A DNA stretch of 18,901 nt from Thermoplasmata archaeon. GTDB lineage: Archaea; Thermoplasmatota; Thermoplasmata; Thermoplasmatales; Thermoplasmataceae. A program made the position numbers and the translations under genes. The stretch lies in NCBI GenBank assembly GCA_021802365.1, contig JAKAAJ010000016.1, positions 1-18,901 on the forward strand, read 5' to 3'. The notes below the pieces were generated by a model. That model saw nothing but the letters and a program-made list of their open reading frames with translations. It made no database searches and had not been told where the DNA came from. This document shows, piece by piece, positions 1 to 5,524 of the stretch. Each line of letters begins with the position of its first letter. Position 1 is the stretch's first letter.

Positions 1-780
1 TGTAATGGTTCTTCCACGGCTGAGGAACTTCACCGCAAGAAGCACAGCAACCGATATAACAATGAGTATTGCGGACGCAGTTATGGCTGGCCCAGGGCCA
101 TAGTATCCATAATACTGGTAAATAAGGACGGAGGCAGTTTCTGTGCCACTGAACAGACCTCCGGATATATAGAACACAAGTATTGCCACGGAGCCAAATT
201 CACTGATTGCCCTGCTCATTGAAGTCAGTGATGCTGACAGAAGGCCTCTGGCGTTGGAGGGGATGAGAAGTCCGTACAGTATGGCTGATCTTCCCTTTCC
301 CAGAGTTGAGGCAAACTGCTCAGGCTCTCTGTTAAGTGAAGTAAACAGGGATTGTGCCGACCTGATATATATGGGGGCAGATATGAATGAAAGTACAAGT
401 ACCAGACCAAATAGTGAATCGTAAAGCCCAAGGCCATGTTCTGTCAGAAATCTTCCGAAAGGTGTGATGGGGCTTCCAAGGATGAGGAATGCTATTCCAA
501 CAATGGGGTGGGGAATAGAGGCAGGTATGTCTGAAATAGCTTCAGCCATCCTACCGGAACTTCTTGAAAGAACGTATGAAAGGGGAGTGAATATAACAAA
601 TACAAGAAGTGCAGACAGCGCTGCAGAAAAAAGTGTCAGGGCTATGGAGTGGAAAACAGCAGGGGAATAGCCCTGAGGGCTTCTGTAAACAACAAACCCG
701 AAGTAGAGAACAAGAGCAATAGGCAGAAGTATAAGGAGAAGTGAAATGAGTGACCATATTCCTATGGCATCACCCCTCAT
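1..780 (-). CDS. Molybdate/tungstate-type ABC transporter permease, 3' part cut by window edge
   Basis: This is the membrane channel subunit of an oxyanion importer; it would pair with the binding protein encoded just upstream and with an ATPase expected beyond the window. The frame is open from the ATG at 780 to the left edge (260 codons, no stop), so the C-terminus is missing. Several hydrophobic membrane segments are visible, starting with one right after the N-terminus (about residues 7-26). The family's cytoplasmic EAA-type loop is recognisable: a segment beginning EPEQFASTLGKGR, followed by a Pro and then RAISEFG, which matches the 'RALGEFG' end of ModB/WtpB permeases. The start lies 14 nt after the binding-protein stop, so the two are one operon. 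No clear Shine-Dalgarno precedes the ATG. The substrate (Mo or W rather than sulfate) is inferred from the neighbour. Confidence 0.85.
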   Translation of the reverse strand, partial: MRGDAIGIWSLISLLLILLPIALVLYFGFVVYRSPQGYSPAVFHSIALTLFSAALSALLVFVIFTPLSYVLSRSSGRMAEAISDIPASIPHPIVGIAFLILGSPITPFGRFLTEHGLGLYDSLFGLVLVLSFISAPIYIRSAQSLFTSLNREPEQFASTLGKGRSAILYGLLIPSNARGLLSASLTSMSRAISEFGSVAILVFYISGGLFSGTETASVLIYQYYGYYGPGPAITASAILIVISVAVLLAVKFLSRGRTIT

Positions 781-794
781 CCAGGATGTTTTGT

Positions 795-1817
795 TCAGAT
801 AGGACCACCTTCAGAGATATCTCCATTAGCAACCATATCTGAGATGAATTGCGGAGGTCTTGTTGAATTGAACAATATTCCATGTGAAAGAGGTTTCAAT
901 CCGTAGGGAGATAGAAGTGAACTGTGTGTTATCACGAATGTGGTAAAGTTCTCAGCTATTCCCTGATATGGCTCCCCCGAAGGATTGGAAATGAAAAGAT
1001 AAATAGGCTTTCCAGTGAAGATTGTACCGGAATAGTTAAGGGAGAACCCGGAGTAAAATAAAGCCAGGCTTGTATTCCCCAGTCCTGTATAACTGGAAAG
1101 ATTGACATAGCCAATGTTTTTGGCAATGGCTGCAGACTTGTAGATAAACAGGAACTGAATGTTTCCACTAACTAGAGGTGATACAAGTTCAGCAGCACTG
1201 GATGCTGTTCTGTTTCCACTGTTTGAGATAAGCCTGTCCATGTAGTAAGACTGATTATTTGCAAATAGCTTGCCAGCTATTTCAAGACTGATCCATGCTC
1301 TGTACCCAGCTGGGTCTGAAAGTGGATCAGATATTCCAACCTTCACCTTCCCGGAAGTCAGCAGGGTGTAGCCGGCATTCAGAAGAGTGGTGTTGTTTGT
1401 CGCATAACCAGTTCTGAGATCTGAAATTATCTGGTTCTCTGTTGGAGTTGAAACCGAAGCTGGCGCATAAGCCAGGGCCATGTGGTCCGACGCAAAGGCA
1501 ACAGCCCAGCCTGAATAATGTGACCCAAGGTAACTCTGGTTGTAAGAGGAAAGTGAAACACTGATGAAGTTTGTTGAGGTCTCACCCTGTCCTATTTCCC
1601 TGGCCATATCGAATGAACCACCTGATTTGACAGGCAGATGTGGTGTACCGGTTCTGTTCTGAAAGGCACTCAGCAATGTGTTGCTCTCCTGAAGGTATGC
1701 ATCTGCTGAGAACACTGAAATTTCAGGTTCTGGTTTTAAGGATGAAACGAAATGGATACCAAGACCAATTGCAATCATAACCAGAGCCACAGCAATGGCG
1801 AGGACTTTCCTGTTCAT
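795..1817 (-). CDS. wtpA: Periplasmic-type molybdate/tungstate-binding protein (WtpA/ModA-like)
   Basis: This is the extracellular oxyanion-binding component of the ABC importer (340 aa, normal family length). Residues 5-25 form one hydrophobic N-terminal segment that serves as signal or membrane anchor; no lipobox Cys follows it, so it is probably held by the uncleaved segment. Family motifs are the phosphate/oxyanion loop around SGGS (65-68), WAVAFASDHMALAY (104-117) and SDPLSDPAGYRAW (163-175). The protein is rich in N-x-S/T sites, typical of surface proteins in acidophilic archaea. One oddity: the family usually has F-E-Y-K-S near residue 225, where the Glu is a metal-oxyanion ligand; here it reads F-I-Y-K-S. 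The ATG lies about 25 bp from a TATA box. Annotation as a Mo/W rather than sulfate or phosphate binder is family-level inference. Confidence 0.8.
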   Translation of the reverse strand: MNRKVLAIAVALVMIAIGLGIHFVSSLKPEPEISVFSADAYLQESNTLLSAFQNRTGTPHLPVKSGGSFDMAREIGQGETSTNFISVSLSSYNQSYLGSHYSGWAVAFASDHMALAYAPASVSTPTENQIISDLRTGYATNNTTLLNAGYTLLTSGKVKVGISDPLSDPAGYRAWISLEIAGKLFANNQSYYMDRLISNSGNRTASSAAELVSPLVSGNIQFLFIYKSAAIAKNIGYVNLSSYTGLGNTSLALFYSGFSLNYSGTIFTGKPIYLFISNPSGEPYQGIAENFTTFVITHSSLLSPYGLKPLSHGILFNSTRPPQFISDMVANGDISEGGPI

Positions 1818-1835
1818 ATAACCGGATAAATGATG

Positions 1836-1848
1836 AATATTTTAAAGT
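1836..1848 (-). promoter_or_regulatory. TATA box of the binding-protein/permease operon
   Basis: On the minus strand the sequence reads TTTAAAATATT. It is centred about 25 bp upstream of the ATG at 1817, which places the transcription start at or next to the start codon. Confidence 0.6.
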
Positions 1849-1849
1849 G

Positions 1850-1871
1850 TTTAATTCAATGTAGAATTAAA
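1850..1871. promoter_or_regulatory. Inverted repeat between divergent promoters, candidate operator
   Basis: A perfect 8-bp inverted repeat, TTTAATTC (1850-1857) and GAATTAAA (1864-1871), has a 6-bp spacer. It lies between the TATA box of the transporter operon and the start of the Tfx gene, and its right arm overlaps the presumed TATA box of the regulator. A dimeric HTH protein bound here could affect both promoters. The arms are AT-rich, so chance is possible. Confidence 0.4.
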
Positions 1872-1873
1872 TG
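1864..1873 (+). promoter_or_regulatory. TATA-like element of the tfx gene
   Basis: GAATTAAATG is centred about 23 bp upstream of the ATG at 1891. This fits a leaderless transcript and supports that ATG over the in-frame ATG at 1909. Confidence 0.45.
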
Positions 1874-1882
1874 AAAATGTTT

Positions 1883-1894
1883 ACATACGTATGT
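1883..1894. promoter_or_regulatory. Perfect 12-bp palindrome over the tfx start codon
   Basis: ACATACGTATGT is fully self-complementary and covers the presumed transcription start and the ATG (1891-1893) of the regulator. This position suits autorepression, but no binding site is known for this protein. Confidence 0.4.
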
Positions 1895-2310
1895 TAAATG
1901 CACTCAGGATGCGAACCCTATTCACTGAAAGGCAGCTGGAAATTAACCGCCTTTTGCGGGAGGGGATATCTCGAGCTGAAATAGCATCAAGGCTTGGAAT
2001 AACTGTTCAGGATGTAAGCATAACTGAACGAAGATTCAGAGAAAATCTTGAGAAGGCAGTGAACACAGTAAATCTTGCAAAGAACCTTTCAGTGGTATCG
2101 TCCATTTCACTTGCATCTGGAACACACATTCTCGATGCAAGCAAGATGATAATGAACTATGCTGACTCAGAAGGTATTAAGTTAAAGGACAACACACTGT
2201 CAGTAGTTTCAGGCCTGAGAGGATATCTAGGCTCTGATCTGAAGAATGGAAGGATGAAGCGGGACGTTGAAGTTCTCATACTTCCGGATGGGGGATTGAG
2301 ATATCTCTAG
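1891..2310 (+). CDS. tfx: Tfx-family transcriptional regulator, probably of Mo/W uptake
   Basis: This is an archaeal DNA-binding protein (139 aa). The N-terminal half carries a helix-turn-helix at about residues 12-45 ([20 protein letters not shown]..., then [10 protein letters not shown] and [13 protein letters not shown]), matching the Tfx/LuxR-type HTH in which 'TERQ..VL.L..EG.....IA..LG' is followed by a 'RRARENIEKA' helix. The C-terminal half has no recognisable enzyme motif and fits the Tfx C-terminal domain. Tfx of Methanothermobacter binds at the promoter of the molybdenum formylmethanofuran dehydrogenase operon. This gene instead faces a Mo/W transporter, so control of uptake is the natural inference. 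The TATA-like element favours ATG 1891; ATG 1909 (M7) is the alternative and leaves the HTH intact. The stop overlaps the coaA stop by 3 bp, tail to tail. Confidence 0.85.
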   Translation: MLNALRMRTLFTERQLEINRLLREGISRAEIASRLGITVQDVSITERRFRENLEKAVNTVNLAKNLSVVSSISLASGTHILDASKMIMNYADSEGIKLKDNTLSVVSGLRGYLGSDLKNGRMKRDVEVLILPDGGLRYL

Positions 2311-3269
2311 ATCCTCCTCATATAGACATTTGTTACTGAATGGTCAGCAGCCTTCTTCAGAATAAGATCTGCGTGGTATTTTGTCGGTTCAATATTCTCC
2401 CTCAGGTTAACACCATTGATTCTGTCCCAGATCTCCGATGCAGTCCGCTTTGCCTCTTCAACATCAAGGTCACCGTATTTCCTGAAGAATGAATTTGGAT
2501 CTCTGAATGCTGTCTCCCTGAAGACAAGAAACCTGTCTATGTACCACTGCTTTATGTCCTGCTCAAGCGCGTCCACATATATGGAAAAATCAAAGAAATC
2601 CGACACCAGGAGCTCAGGTGCGATAACTGATCTTGGAATGGTATGCCTTGTCTGAAGGACATTCAATCCTTCGAGTATGAGTATATCAGGCTTGTCAACC
2701 ATTTCATATCTGCCTGGAACTATATCATAGATCAGGTGAGAATAAACAGGAATCTTAATTTCTGGCTTTCCAGACTTGATGTCATACAGGAATCTTATGA
2801 GAGCCCTGAGATCATAGCTTTCTGGAAATCCTTTTCTTTCCATGATACCTTTTTCCCTGAGAATTGAATTGGGGTAAAGAAACCCGTCAGTGGCAACAAG
2901 GTCTACCTTTGGCCTTTCAGGCCAGCGGGAAAGCAATGTCTTCAGCAACCTTCCTGTGGTGCTTTTTCCAACAGCAACGCTCCCTGCTATCCCTATAACG
3001 TAAGGTACTCTGTCCACATCTTCGCTGAGGAAAGTCTTTCTTGCCCTGAAGAGTTGAGAGGATGCATCAAAATAAAGCTTCAATAGCCTTGAGATTGCAA
3101 GATATACCTCTTCTACCTCAACAGAAGAGACCATCTCGTTTATTCCCCTTATGATTTTCAATTCGTCTTCAGAGATGGTCATCGGGGTTGAATTCCTGAG
3201 CCTGCTCCATTCTGTTCTATTGAAGGCCACATAAGGGGACGCTCCATTTCTGTTTAGGTTGCTGAACAT
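2307..3269 (-). CDS. coaA: Pantothenate kinase, bacterial type I (CoaA)
   Basis: The enzyme phosphorylates pantothenate with ATP, the first step of CoA synthesis, in the cytoplasm. The protein follows E. coli CoaA almost from end to end: an N-terminal [13 protein letters not shown], a P-loop [10 protein letters not shown] (about residues 96-105), [25 protein letters not shown] and ILEGLNVLQ. The Arg after the P-loop and the His of YSHL, both involved in CoA feedback binding in E. coli, are present. The ATG at 3269 gives 320 aa against 316 in E. coli. A longer TTG reading from 3293 is rejected because a TATA-like element overlaps that TTG. Most archaea use an unrelated pantoate kinase route; a type I kinase is known from Picrophilus torridus, so this gene supports the Thermoplasmatales assignment and an old transfer from bacteria. 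It is a single-gene unit, convergent with tfx. Confidence 0.95.
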   Translation of the reverse strand: MFSNLNRNGASPYVAFNRTEWSRLRNSTPMTISEDELKIIRGINEMVSSVEVEEVYLAISRLLKLYFDASSQLFRARKTFLSEDVDRVPYVIGIAGSVAVGKSTTGRLLKTLLSRWPERPKVDLVATDGFLYPNSILREKGIMERKGFPESYDLRALIRFLYDIKSGKPEIKIPVYSHLIYDIVPGRYEMVDKPDILILEGLNVLQTRHTIPRSVIAPELLVSDFFDFSIYVDALEQDIKQWYIDRFLVFRETAFRDPNSFFRKYGDLDVEEAKRTASEIWDRINGVNLRENIEPTKYHADLILKKAADHSVTNVYMRRI

Positions 3270-3291
3270 ATTTAGGACCAGATGAGGCACC

Positions 3292-3312
3292 AATATTGAA
3301 TTGCTTTAATAT
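3292..3312 (-). promoter_or_regulatory. TATA-like elements upstream of coaA
   Basis: Two minus-strand candidates are present: TCAATATT (3292-3299), about 26 bp from the ATG at 3269, and ATATTAAA (3305-3312), which would give a leader of about 14 nt. Both favour the ATG at 3269 over the TTG at 3293. Confidence 0.4.
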
Positions 3313-3391
3313 GCTTATTATTCACCCCAATAAGGGCGAATTAATGGCCCATAAGAGAAAATCCATTATCCAATCAGGTGAATGATTATGA

Positions 3392-3474
3392 CGCTGGGAG
3401 GGAGATTCGAACTCCCGAGCTACGAGAGCACAGGCTTTCCAGACCTGCGCCTTACCGGGCTAGGCTATCCCAGC
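3392..3474 (-). tRNA. tRNA-Ser (anticodon GGA)
   Basis: A full class II cloverleaf on the minus strand: acceptor GCTGGGA/TCCCAGC, D-arm GCC...GGC with GG in the loop, anticodon stem CAGGT/GCCTG with loop CTGGAAA (anticodon GGA), a long 14-nt variable arm, and T-arm GGGAG-TTCGAAT-CTCCC. Discriminator base 73 is G, as expected for serine. The CCA end is not encoded and there is no intron (83 nt). A TATA box lies 27 bp upstream. Confidence 0.95.
3400..3420. repeat. 21-bp block shared with the second tRNA-Ser (T-arm)
   Basis: The T-arm plus the adjoining variable-arm bases are identical at 3400-3420 and 4500-4520. The D-arm region 3448-3467 equals 4549-4568 (20 bp). These are paralogous tRNA parts in direct orientation about 1.1 kb apart, flanking the SDR gene. 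Confidence 0.7.
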
Positions 3475-3497
3475 TTTCCTTTCTTAATTGTTTGGAA

Positions 3498-3505
3498 TTA
3501 TATAA
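3498..3505 (-). promoter_or_regulatory. TATA box of tRNA-Ser(GGA)
   Basis: TTATATAA is centred about 27 bp upstream of the tRNA 5' end. The element is self-complementary, but its distance fits only the tRNA. Confidence 0.6.
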
Positions 3506-3570
3506 CTGTTCTATGGCCCGCATCATCTCTTAATTCTTATGCCGCATCCTCTGGATATTCAGGTTCAGAT

Positions 3571-3580
3571 TATATTATAA
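3571..3580 (+). promoter_or_regulatory. TATA box of the SDR gene
   Basis: TATATTATAA is centred about 27 bp upstream of the ATG at 3603, indicating a leaderless transcript. It selects this ATG among the several nearby ATG triplets. Confidence 0.6.
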
Positions 3581-3602
3581 TCATCATGAACATGAATGAA
3601 AC

Positions 3603-4451
3603 ATGTTCAGCAATGATCTGTTGAAAGGGAAAACTGTCCTTATCACAGGCGGAGGCACAGGTATAGGGAGGGAAATGGCCTTGCGTTTCTCGGAACTAGG
3701 TGCCTCCATATGTATTCTTGGAAGGAGAGAAAATGTACTGAAGGAGACCTGCAGTAAAATCAGGGAGAATAAAAGACCTGCCTTTTACCACGTATGTGAT
3801 GTCCGATCCCCGGAGGAGATCTCATCCTCTCTGGATTTTTTCATAGAAAATGCCGGAATGCCTGACATTCTGGTCAACAATGCTGCGGGAAACTTTGTAA
3901 GTCCAACTGAACTGCTTTCTCCACATGCAGTTGATTCAGTACTTGGCATAGTTCTCCATGGAACGATATACATGACTCTTGATCTTGGGAAGAGATGGAT
4001 AAAGGCATCCCATAAGGGTGTTGTCCTGGACATTGTTACAACTTATTCATGGACAGGCTCTGCATTCGTCGTCCCCTCTGCAGCTGCAAAGGCAGGTGTT
4101 CTGGCTCTAGTAAGGTCACTTGCAGTAGAATGGGCCCATTATGGAATAAGGCATGTTGCGATTGCCCCCGGGCCATTCCCGACAGAGGCTACCAGGAAGA
4201 ACCTTTTCCCTATACCTGAGGTGGAGGAAATGTTATCGGAGCGAGTTCCCCTGGGAAGGGTCGGGAAAATGGAGGAGATAACCAACCTTGCTGCATTCCT
4301 GATTTCAGATGGTGCTTCATTCATAAATGGTGAGGTGGTCACAATAGATGGAGGCGAATGGCTCAAGGGGGCTGGAGAGTTCAGCGGTCTGCTTGCACTT
4401 TCAAAGGAACAGTGGCAAACCATTAGGGAGATTTCCAGAAAGAAGAGTTGA
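3603..4451 (+). CDS. Short-chain dehydrogenase/reductase, 2,4-dienoyl-CoA reductase type
   Basis: A 282-aa Rossmann-fold NAD(P)H oxidoreductase. The cofactor motif TGGGTGIG is at 15-22, with GRR at 40-42 (an Arg pair that suits NADPH), and NNAAG at 92-96. The usual SDR catalytic Tyr of YxxxK is replaced by Ser (S159-x3-K163), with Y148 eleven residues earlier. The spacing Tyr-11-Ser-4-Lys and the segment GSAFVVPSAAAKAG match mitochondrial-type 2,4-dienoyl-CoA reductases, whose catalytic residues are Tyr199, Ser210 and Lys214. The expected reaction is reduction of a 2,4-dienoyl-CoA, or a related enoyl-type substrate, with NADPH. No beta-oxidation genes are adjacent, so the physiological substrate is unknown. 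It is a monocistronic unit lying between two tRNA-Ser genes of opposite orientation. Confidence 0.85.
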   Translation: MFSNDLLKGKTVLITGGGTGIGREMALRFSELGASICILGRRENVLKETCSKIRENKRPAFYHVCDVRSPEEISSSLDFFIENAGMPDILVNNAAGNFVSPTELLSPHAVDSVLGIVLHGTIYMTLDLGKRWIKASHKGVVLDIVTTYSWTGSAFVVPSAAAKAGVLALVRSLAVEWAHYGIRHVAIAPGPFPTEATRKNLFPIPEVEEMLSERVPLGRVGKMEEITNLAAFLISDGASFINGEVVTIDGGEWLKGAGEFSGLLALSKEQWQTIREISRKKS

Positions 4452-4491
4452 ACGAACTCGAACCATTGTCACTTTGATCAGATCTGTGGAA

Positions 4492-4575
4492 CGCCGGGGG
4501 GGAGATTCGAACTCCCGAGCGAACAAGCGCAATAGATCTCGAGTCTATCGCCTTACCGGGCTAGGCTACCCCGAC
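4492..4575 (-). tRNA. tRNA-Ser (anticodon CGA)
   Basis: A class II cloverleaf on the minus strand: acceptor GTCGGGG/CCCCGGC (one G-T pair), D-arm GCC...GGC, anticodon stem ATAGA/TCTAT with loop CTCGAGA (anticodon CGA), a long variable arm, and T-arm GGGAG-TTCGAAT-CTCCC. Discriminator G73 fits serine. There is no encoded CCA and no intron (84 nt). The D- and T-arms are identical to those of tRNA-Ser(GGA) at 3392-3474. Confidence 0.95.
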
Positions 4576-4598
4576 ACTGGTGCTCCCAGATGCTTCAG

Positions 4599-4606
4599 TT
4601 TAAAAT
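4599..4606 (-). promoter_or_regulatory. TATA box of tRNA-Ser(CGA)
   Basis: ATTTTAAA on the minus strand is centred about 27 bp upstream of the tRNA 5' end, the same spacing as for the other tRNA-Ser. Confidence 0.55.
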
Positions 4607-4654
4607 AAATGATCTCATGAGAGGTTTCAAGGGATCCGGCAATCACGCCTGGAA

Positions 4655-5071
4655 CTAATTTTTAATTCTGTTATGTTCCTTCATCATGCAGCGATCCATT
4701 ACCACCATCATTCCATTCTGTTTTGCAAGATCAGCGGCATCAGAGTTCACGACACCTTCCTGCAGCCAGAGAACCTTCGGTGATCTGGAAAGAGAATCTC
4801 TCACTATATCCAGAGCTGCTTCCGGTTTTCTGAACACATCCACGACATCCACCTTAATATGATCGGGAATGGAGGAAACAGAAGGGTAAGATTCGATCCC
4901 CTCCCATGTCTTAATTGCAGGATTCACTGGTATTATTCGGTATCCGTGGGACATCAGGTACTTTGCAACCCTGTAGCTGTCGCGGTCACTCTTATCTGAT
5001 AAACCAACTACGGCAATATTCCTGTAATTTTTCAGAATTTCTGGAATGTGGGATTCATCGTATCCGGACAT
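4655..5071 (-). CDS. CoA-binding-fold protein (YccU/CoA_binding_2 family)
   Basis: A 138-aa single-domain Rossmann-type protein related to the CoA-binding domain of succinyl-CoA synthetase alpha. Visible motifs are IAVVGLSDKSDRDSYRVAKYL (broken here: IAVVGLSDK at about 18-26, SYRVAKYL at about 32-39), GYRIIPVNP at about 43-51 and LWLQEGVV at about 102-109, all characteristic of this family. The conserved late Asp-Arg-Cys (about 126-128, MDRCMMKEH) is also present. The family binds CoA, but its cellular role is not established. It has its own promoter and diverges from tfs with about 100 bp between starts. Confidence 0.85.
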   Translation of the reverse strand: MSGYDESHIPEILKNYRNIAVVGLSDKSDRDSYRVAKYLMSHGYRIIPVNPAIKTWEGIESYPSVSSIPDHIKVDVVDVFRKPEAALDIVRDSLSRSPKVLWLQEGVVNSDAADLAKQNGMMVVMDRCMMKEHNRIKN

Positions 5072-5090
5072 GATTTCCCATGAATCTTAT

Positions 5091-5098
5091 GTTAAAAA
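5091..5098 (-). promoter_or_regulatory. TATA box of the CoA-binding-protein gene
   Basis: TTTTTAAC on the minus strand is centred about 24 bp upstream of the ATG at 5071, consistent with leaderless transcription. Confidence 0.5.
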
Positions 5099-5142
5099 CG
5101 TTTATGTTTCTTAACACAGGGATAAATGGAAATACGTCACAG

Positions 5143-5150
5143 TTAAATAG
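5143..5150 (+). promoter_or_regulatory. TATA box of tfs
   Basis: TTAAATAG is centred about 26 bp upstream of the ATG at 5173. It supports that ATG over the upstream in-frame ATG at 5080. Confidence 0.55.
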
Positions 5151-5172
5151 CTTCTCAAAATACAACATCTCA

Positions 5173-5481
5173 ATGTTTTGTCCCAAATGCGGTTCACTCA
5201 TGACAAGTACCTCCGGAAGACAGGTATGTCCAAATTGTGGCTACACCAAATCTTCAAGCTCCGGTTCCGATTCTAAAATTGTTACAAAGGGCAGTGAGAA
5301 GGAGATCATAATCATAAGGGAGGAGAAGCAGACAGAGCCTCTGGATTCGGATGCTGTCTGTCCGAAATGCCACGAGCAGGGTGCCTATTATCTCCTGAAG
5401 CAAACCAGATCAGCGGATGAACCGGAGACGAAGTTCTACACATGTTCACACTGCGGTCACAGATGGAGAGACTATGCCTGA
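5173..5481 (+). CDS. tfs: Transcription factor S (TFS), RNA polymerase cleavage-stimulating factor
   Basis: Archaeal homologue of TFIIS and of Pol II Rpb9 (102 aa, normal length). It rescues backtracked RNA polymerase by stimulating cleavage of the nascent RNA. The N-terminal zinc ribbon has C3, C6, C19 and C22. The C-terminal zinc ribbon has C63, C66, C91 and C94 and carries the signature QTRSADEPET (77-86), whose Asp-Glu pair (82-83) enters the polymerase funnel, so the protein should be active in cleavage rather than an inactive paralogue. An in-frame extension back to 5080 would add 31 residues without family similarity and is rejected. It lies 43 bp upstream of srp54, which has its own TATA box. 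Confidence 0.95.
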   Translation: MFCPKCGSLMTSTSGRQVCPNCGYTKSSSSGSDSKIVTKGSEKEIIIIREEKQTEPLDSDAVCPKCHEQGAYYLLKQTRSADEPETKFYTCSHCGHRWRDYA

Positions 5482-5496
5482 ATTCAATAGAAAAGG

Positions 5497-5504
5497 CTTA
5501 AAAG
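5497..5504 (+). promoter_or_regulatory. TATA box of srp54
   Basis: CTTAAAAG is centred about 25 bp upstream of the ATG at 5525, which implies a transcript independent of tfs. Confidence 0.5.
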
Positions 5505-5524
5505 AGCTGTTTCATTCTTAACCC

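Noticed and set aside
464..757. Small frames on both strands in the left end
   Set aside because: The minus-strand frame from 780 to the edge encodes a convincing permease, so these overlapping frames are shadows.
3270..3293. N-terminal extension of coaA from a TTG
   Set aside because: The extension has no family similarity and the TTG overlaps a TATA-like element that fits the ATG at 3269.
3392..3474. Intron or pseudogene status for tRNA-Ser
   Set aside because: The cloverleaf is complete without any insertion, and stems pair fully apart from one T-G pair; the same holds for the second tRNA-Ser.
5080..5172. 31-residue N-terminal extension of tfs
   Set aside because: The TFS family starts at the first zinc ribbon, and the TATA box at 5143-5150 fits the ATG at 5173.
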